The notes beneath the pieces were generated by a model, which saw nothing but the letters and a program-made list of their open reading frames with translations, did no database searches and was not told where the DNA came from. Position numbers and translations under genes: made by a program. A stretch of DNA of 64,000 bases from NCBI GenBank assembly GCA_947650365.1, contig OX393555.1, forward strand, positions 84,821,995-84,885,994, given 5' to 3'. The DNA comes from Chamaelirium japonicum (taxonomy: Eukaryota > Streptophyta > Magnoliopsida > Liliales > Melanthiaceae). Position 1 is the stretch's first letter; every line of letters starts with the position of its first letter. This document shows positions 57,169-64,000 of this stretch, in pieces.

Positions 57169-57173
57169 GCCTA
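57169..57173. repeat. Target-site duplication GCCTA, right side of the LARD
   Basis: Copy of 33544-33548. Confidence 0.9.
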
Positions 57174-57422
57174 GCTGACCAATCATAAGAAAACGGAGAG
57201 AGAAATGAAGATAGAAGTAGAGTTTTTGAATTTAGATTTCTTCTTACTTCACACTTATACCCATGGATAATGGACCGGAGCGGGACTTCTTCTCTCTTCT
57301 ATCTTCGTTTATCTCTCGGTTATCTTCTCTTCTTCTCTCTCTTATGTCTTCGTTTCTCTCTCTGTTTTTTTACGACTGGTCGGCTGGGCTCGATATGTTA
57401 GTGCTGATAACGTATTGCAAGA

Positions 57423-57652
57423 TGGGAGAGAAATAGGGCCGTCAAGCGTGCCCTACCCTAAAGGTGTCGTATATTATTTATAGGGTAAGCTTACTTAGGG
57501 CCTAAGCAATCTATGAGAAACCCTAATCCATAGGAGAGGTCCGACTTTGGACAGCCATCCGATCGAACGATCTTACAATAGTTGTAATGTTTTATATTTT
57601 TTTAAAGAAAAATGTAAAATATTCTTAAAGCAAAAAATTCGAGTGTGCTTCA
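57423..57652 (-). repeat. LTR of the TRIM-like element
   Basis: About 230 bp, from TGAAGCAC (57652) to a mutated end (CTTGCAATA) at 57423, with a primer site at 57409-57421. It is a second nearly complete LTR that confirms the borders seen at 17039-17277. Confidence 0.7.
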
Positions 57653-58050
57653 TCTTCTTTCTTTACTTCCTATTATTTAATAAATTAAATATTTAAATAA
57701 TTAAATAAGTAAATAAATATTTAATTATCTTCTCTCTTCTTACTTTATTTTATTACTATGATAATTAAGTGGAGTGTTGCTACTATAATTTTTGTAATTA
57801 AATTAATCCTTTAATTAAAATGAAAAGAGAAGAGAATTTACTATGATAATCATAGTAACGTTGAGATGATACTATTGAGAAGTGAAGTTTTAGAATTTAG
57901 ATTCCTTTTTACTTCGTACCTATACCCGTGGTGAATGGACTGGAGCAAGACTTCTTCTCTCTTCTCTATTATTTATCTTCATTTAAATTATTTAATAATT
58001 TAAAAATTTTATAAATTAAGTTTTTAGTAAAATAATTAATTTAAAGAAAC

Positions 58051-58276
58051 AAATTTTTTGCTTGAAAAATAATTAATATTTTTAAAAAAAAAATTAAAAC
58101 ATTACAACTGCTATGAGATCGTTCGATCGGATGACTGCCCACCATCGGATCTCTCCTGTAGATTAGGGTTTCCTATAGATTGCTTAGGCCCTAAGTAAGC
58201 TTACCCTATAAATAATATACGACCCTTTAAGGGTGGGGCACATTTGACGGCTCTCTCTTTCTCACATCTCACAACG
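58051..58276 (+). repeat. LTR of the TRIM-like element, 5' end missing
   Basis: Plus-oriented copy with CCCTATAAATAATATA and an end CTCACAACG, followed by a primer site variant at 58278-58290. The first bases (TGAGGCACACC) are absent. Confidence 0.65.
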
Positions 58277-60309
58277 CATTATTAGCACGAATGTATCGAG
58301 CCCCATGAAATCTAATTTAATAAATATTTAATTGATTACAGAACTTTTTCTCTCTTCGACATGTTCGTACTGATAACGTGTTTTGAGATGGGAGAAAAGA
58401 GCCGTCAAACGTGCCCTACCCTAAAGGGGTCGTATATTCTTCAAAGAAGAAAGAAGAGAACGGAGAGATAAACGAAAAGAGAAGAGAGAAGAACTCCTAC
58501 TCCAGTCCATTCGTCACGGGTATAGTTATGAAGTAAGAAGGAAACTAAATTCCAAAACTCCACTTCTTAATATTTATACAACCCATCAGATCTCTATTAT
58601 CTCTTTATTTATTATACTTATTTAATCTCACAACATGTTATCAGCACGAACATATCGAACCCAGCTAACCAGTCACAAGAAAATAGAGAAAGAAACAAAT
58701 ACAGAAGAAAGAAAAGAAGAGAGAAGAGAACGGAGAGATAAATGAAGAGAAAAGAGAGAAGAAGTCATGCTCCAGTCCATTATCCACGTATATATATATG
58801 AAGTAAGAAAGAATATAAATTCCAAAACTCCACTTTTGTCTTTATTTCTCTCTCTATTTTCTTATGATTGGTCGGTTCGGCTCGACATGTTCGTGCTGAT
58901 AACGTGTTGCGAGATAGGAGAAAGGGAGAGCTATCAAATATGCCCACCCTAAAGGAGTCGTATAAATATTAAGAAGTGGAGTTTTGGAATTTACATTCCT
59001 TTTTACTTCATGCCTATACCCATGGCCAATGGATTGGAGAGGCCATAGGTATATTATTAATTGGGTAAGATTACTTAGGGCCTAAGCAATCTACGATAAA
59101 TCCTAATATATAGAAGATTACTTAGGGCCTAAGCAGGACATCTTCTCACTTCTCTCCTTGCTTATCTCTTTGTTCTTTTCTCTCTTTCTCCCATCTCACA
59201 ATACGTTATTAGTACGAACATATCGAGGCCAGCCGACCAGTCGCGAGAAAACGAAGAGAGAAGAGAAGATAAAAGAGAGAGAAGAAGAGAGAAGAGAATG
59301 GAAAGATTTAATTATATTATTGAGAACTGGAGTTTTTAAATTTAGATTCCTTTTTACTTCACACCTATACCCGTGGCAAATGGACTGGAGTAGGACTTCT
59401 TCTCTTTTCTGTATTCATTTGTCTCTTTGTTCTCTTCTCTCTTCTTCTCTCTCTTCTGTCTTCGTTTCTCTCTCTATTTTTTTGTGATTGATCGGTTGGG
59501 CTCGATATGTTCGTGCTGAATGGGAGAGATTATTTAACTAATATTATTTTTAGTCCTGCTCTATATTTAATCTCTCTTCTTCTCTCTCTTCTGTTGAGAT
59601 TTGGAATTTAGATTCCTTCTTACTTCACACTTATACCTGTGGCCAATAGACTGGAGTAGGACTTCTTCTCTTTTCTCTCTTCATTTATCTCTTCGTTATC
59701 TTCTCTCTTCTTCTCTCTCTTCTGTGGAGTTTTAGAATTTAGATTCCTTCTTACTTCACACCAATACCCATGGCCAATGAACTAGAGTAGGACTTCTTTT
59801 CTCTTCCCTCTTTATTTATCTCTCTGTTCTTTTCTCTCTTCTTCTCTCTCTCTTCTATCTTTGTTTCTCTCTCTGTTTTCTTGCGACTGGTCGGCTGGGC
59901 TCGATATGCTCGTACTGATAACGTGTTGTGAAATGGGAGAAAGAAAGAGCCGTCAAACGTGATCCACCCTAAAGGAATAATTTATTATTTATAGGGTAAG
60001 GTTACTTAAGGCCTAAGTAATCTATAGGAAACCCTAATTCATAGGAGAGATCCGACGATGGACAACCATTATTCTTACTTCACACCTATACCCATGGCGA
60101 ATGGACTGGAGCTAGACTTATTCTCTCTTTTCTATTCTTCTCTTTCTGATTATCGGATAGCTGTCTACCATCGGATCTTTCCCATGGATTAGGGTTTCTC
60201 ATAGATTGCTTAGGCCCTAAGTAAGAAGAAGTCATGCTCTAGTCCATTGGCCACGAGCATAGGTATGAAGTAAGAAGGAATCTAAATTCAAAAACTCTAC
60301 TTCTCAATA

Positions 60310-62900
60310 GTATCATCTCAACGTTATTATGATTATCATATTAATATTACTATGAAATTTTAAATTAAATTAATTTTTTTTTTAATTATTAATAATTTAA
60401 ATAATTTAATAATTAAGTTTTTATTAAAATAATTAATTTATTTAATTATCTAATTATTTAATTAAATTTATTATTTTATTTATTTATTATTATTTTATTA
60501 TTAAATAATTAAATTAGGTAACTATTTAATGATTTAAATTATTAAATAAATAAATAATGATTTAATTATATAATTAATTTATTATTTTATTTTATTAGTT
60601 ATTTCTTTAATTATTATTATATTTTTGAATAATTAAATAATAAGTTAATTATTTAAACAGAGTGAGAGAATGTAGAGATAAATAATAGTGCCCAACCCTA
60701 AAGAAAATTTATAAAAACATTGATTATTTCAAGTTTATGCTTAAAAAAGAGAGAGCTTTCAAAAGTGCCCCATCCTAAAGGGGTCCTATATTGTTTATTG
60801 AAAAGTTAAGTTTTGGAATTTAGACTCCTTCTTACTTCACACTACTTTACACTTATACTCGTGGCTAATGGACTGGAATATGACTTCTTCTCTCTTCTCT
60901 CTTTGTTTCTCTATCCGTTTTCTAGTGACTAGTCAGCTAAGCTCGACATATTCGTGTTGATAACGTATTATGAGATGGGAGAAAGTGAGAGCCGTCAAAT
61001 ATGGCCGATCCTAATTAGATTCCTTTCTTACTTCACATCTATACCTGTGGCCAATAGACTGGAGCAGGACTTCTTCTTTCTCCTCTCTTCATTTATCTCT
61101 CCGTTTTCTTCTCTCTTCTTCTTTCTCTTTTGAGGAGTTTTAGAATTTAGATTCCTTCTTACTTCACACTGATACCCGTAGCTAATGAACTGAAGCAAGA
61201 CTTCTTCTTTCTTCTTTCTTTATTTATCTCTCTGTTCTCTTATCTCTTCTTCTCGCTCTTCTGTCTTCGTTTCTCTCTCCGTTTTCTTGTGACTGGTCGG
61301 TTGGGCTCGATATGTTCATGCTGATAACGTGTTATGATGTGAGAGAATGAGAGAGTCATCAAACATGCCCCACTCTAAAACGATAATGTATTATTTATAG
61401 GGTAAGCTTACTTAGGGCCTACACAGTCTATGGAAAACCCTAATCCATGGGAGAGATCCGACGGTGGACAGCCATCTTTCTTACTTCACACCTATACCCA
61501 TGGTGAATGGACTAGAGCAGGACGTCTTCTCTTTTCTCTCTTCTTCTCTCTCTAATTATCGGATCGCTATCCATCGTTGAATCTCTCCCATTGATTAGGG
61601 TTTCCCATAGATTGCTTAGGCCCTAAGTAAGCTTACCCTATAAATAATTAAGGCTGACCAGTCATCTCTACGTTATTATGATTATCATAGTAATATTACT
61701 ATAATTTTTTTAATTAAATTATTTACTTATTTAATTTTTAAATATTTAAATTAATTTAATAATTTAAATATTTAAGTTTTTCATAAAATAATTAATTTAT
61801 TTAATTATTGAATTATCTAGTTATTAAATTAAATTTATTATATTATTTATTTATTATGATTATATTATTAAATAATTCAATTAGGTAACTATTTAATTGT
61901 TTAAATTATTAAATAAAGAAATAATGATTTAATTATATAATTAATTTATTAATTTATTTTATTAATTATTGTTTATTTTTAATTAATTAAAAAATAAGTT
62001 AATTATTTAAATATTTAAAAATTTATTTAGTGAAGAAATATATTAAATAGATTATTTACTTATTGAATAACTAATTTGTTAATAAATTGAATAAATATTA
62101 AAATAAATAAGTAATTAAAGAAATATTGATTATCATAGTAATGTTACTATAATTTAAAAAAAATTAAACTATGATAATTTAAAAAATAGGTTTTCTATAA
62201 TATTTCTTCGTATATGATTTAAAATAATCATCTATTTAATATTAAATAAATTATTTATTTTACTAAAAACTTAATAATTAAATTATTTAATTATTTAAAT
62301 TATTTAATAAATAAATAAATAAATAATTTAATTTAAAAAATTATAGTAACAATACTATGATAATCATAATAACGTTGAGATGATACTTTTTTAATTAAAT
62401 TATAAAAAAAGAGAGAAGAGAGGAGAAGTCCTGGTCCAGTCTATTTATAGGGTAAGCTTACTAATTGAGAGAATTAATTATATAATTTTATTTAAAAAAT
62501 ATTAATTAAAATAATAAAATAACTAAATTAAATAAGCAATCTCCCATCTCACAATGCGTTATCAGCACGAACTTGTCGAGCCCAGCCGACCAGTCATAAG
62601 AAAATGGAGAGAGAAACGAAGACATAAGAGATAGAAGAAGAGAGAATAGAACGGAGAGATAAACGAAGAGAGAAGAAAGAAGAAGTTCTGCTCCAGTCCA
62701 TTGGCCACGGGTATAAGTGTGAAGTAAGAAGGAATCTAAATTCCAAAACTCTACTTCTCAATAGTATCATCTCAACGTTATTATGATTATCATATTAAAT
62801 TCTCTTCTCTTTTTGTTTTAATATAATGATTAATTTAATTAAAAAAATTATAGTAGCATTATTATGATATATGATTATTTAACTAATTATAACGTTAAGG
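60310..62900. repeat. TRIM-like mosaic with two AT-rich interior blocks
   Basis: No gene. AT blocks lie at about 60310-60655 and 61690-62540, each entered through the TTATTATGATTATCATA landmark. Primer-site copies start at 60952 and 61316 (minus) and at 62558 (plus). Inverted interior tails near 62110-62390 form another palindrome-like pair. Confidence 0.75.
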
Positions 62901-64000
62901 TGAACGAACAGAAGTGGAAGAAAAAAAACCTATATTTAATTGATTAAAGGTACGAGAGATTTAAATATGGATTAGGTATGAACGTTATTTATAAGAGAGA
63001 TTTAAATTCCGATTAATTGATTGTAGGACTTCTTCTCTCTTCTCTCTTCTCTCTTCGACATGTTCGTACTGATGACGTATTATAAGATAATTTAATATTT
63101 AATAATTCTCTCTATGTTTATATCTCCGTCCTCTTCTCGCTTTCTCCCACCTCACAACACGTTATTAGCACGAATATGTCGAGCCCAACCAACCAGTCAT
63201 AAGAAAACAGAGAGAGAAACAAAAACAGAAGAGAGAGAAGAAGAGAGAAGAGAACAGAGAGATAAACGAAGACAGAAAAGAGAGAAGAAGACAGAAGAGA
63301 ATAGAGAGATAAACAAAGATAGAAAAGAGAAGAAGTCTTGCACCAGTCCATTCGCCATGGGTATAGGTATGAAGTAAGAAAGATGGCTGTCCACTATCGG
63401 ATCTCTCTCATAGATTAGGGTTTCTATAGATTGCTTAGGCCCTAAATAATCTTACCCTATAAATAATATATGACTCCATTAGAGTGGGGCACGTTTGACA
63501 GCTCTCTTTTTCTCCCATCTCACAATATGTTATCAGCACGAATATGTTGAGCCGAGTCGACCAGTCAAAAGAAAACAGGGAAAGAAACAAAGACAGAAGT
63601 AGAGTTTTGGAATTTATATTCTTTCTTACTTCACACCTAAACCCATGGAGAATGGACTCAAACATGACTTCTTCTCTATTCTATCTTCGATTATCTCTCC
63701 ATTCTCTTCTCTCTTATTCTCTCTCTTTTATCTTCGTTTCTCTCTCTGTTTTCTTGTGACTGGTCGGCTGGGCTCAATATGTTCATGCTGATAATATATT
63801 GTAAGAAAAGAGAAGAAGAGAGAAGAGAGAAGTAAGAAGGAATCTAAATTCCAAAACTCCACTCCTCAGTATTTATATGGCCCCTTTATGGTGGCGCATT
63901 TTGACGGCTCTCTCTTTCTCACATCTCATAATACGTTATCAGTACTAACATATCAAGCCTAGCCGACTAGTCACAAGAAAACAGAGAAAGAAAACAAAAA
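62901..64000. repeat. TRIM-like repeat mosaic to the window end
   Basis: No gene. Primer-site copies start at 63161, 63529 and 63945 (plus) and at 63064 and 63783 (minus). The array continues past the window edge. Confidence 0.8.

Larger units (their letters stand above)
57174..60309. repeat. TRIM-like repeat mosaic, right block
   Basis: No gene. It starts with the rest of the copy split by the LARD. Primer-site copies start at 58278, 58637 and 59205 (plus) and at 57409, 58365, 58891 and 59910 (minus). Near-complete LTRs lie at 57423-57652 (minus) and 58051-58276 (plus, 5' end missing). A head-to-head palindrome spans about 58620-58960. Confidence 0.8.

Overview
This window looks like nuclear DNA from a seed plant, most likely an angiosperm, and it consists almost entirely of retrotransposons. 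The evidence is Ty3/gypsy Tat-lineage elements with plant-type tRNA primer sites and an antisense extra ORF, a very long-LTR element with chromovirus (Tekay/Del-like) ends, a 1.95-kb solo LTR of Ty1/copia appearance, and no bacterial-style operons. I found no host gene that I can support.

Layout. (1) About 1-20429, 29075-30410, 32371-33543 and 57174-64000 are one continuous background. It is a dense mosaic, in both orientations, of a small non-coding LTR element (TRIM-like) with a 239-bp LTR (TGAGGCAC...CACAACA), a purine tract just before the LTR, and a primer site, GTTATCAGCACGA, one base after it. That site matches the anticodon arm of tRNA-Ile, so a half-tRNA primer is inferred. (2) 20435-29069 is Tat element 1 on the minus strand: 781-bp LTRs, AAAAC target duplication, intact gag, pol deleted, and a three-exon antisense gene. 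Its LTRs differ at only about two sites, so it is very young. (3) 30416-32365 is a solo LTR with AAAGG duplication. (4) 33549-57168 is a LARD-like element on the minus strand with about 4.1-kb LTRs, GCCTA duplication and a non-coding interior. (5) 41817-54671 is Tat element 2 on the plus strand, nested in the right-hand LTR of the LARD: 826/836-bp LTRs, GGTCC duplication, and complete but stop-riddled gag-pol plus the antisense gene.

How the parts relate. Elements 1 and 2 belong to related families. They share the primer site, the purine tract, six 43-bp repeats per LTR, a 118-bp palindrome-rich tandem array before the 3' LTR, palindromic repeats after pol, and the antisense gene with introns at the same places. 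Element 1 kept gag and the antisense gene but lost protease, reverse transcriptase, RNase H and most of integrase, so it would need enzymes supplied in trans. The antisense gene has its own promoter-like region (TATA box, two G-boxes) and encodes a protein with a basic nuclear-localisation-like motif, an acidic stretch and a C-terminal coiled coil.

Insertion order inferred from nesting and LTR divergence: TRIM-like background first, then the LARD and element 2 (both with LTRs roughly 3% diverged by eye), and element 1 most recently. The solo LTR is later than the background but otherwise undated. The background also carries recurrent rearrangement junctions (head-to-head LTR palindromes, tail-to-tail palindromes, LTR-to-interior fusions) that repeat at the same breakpoints and suggest template switching.
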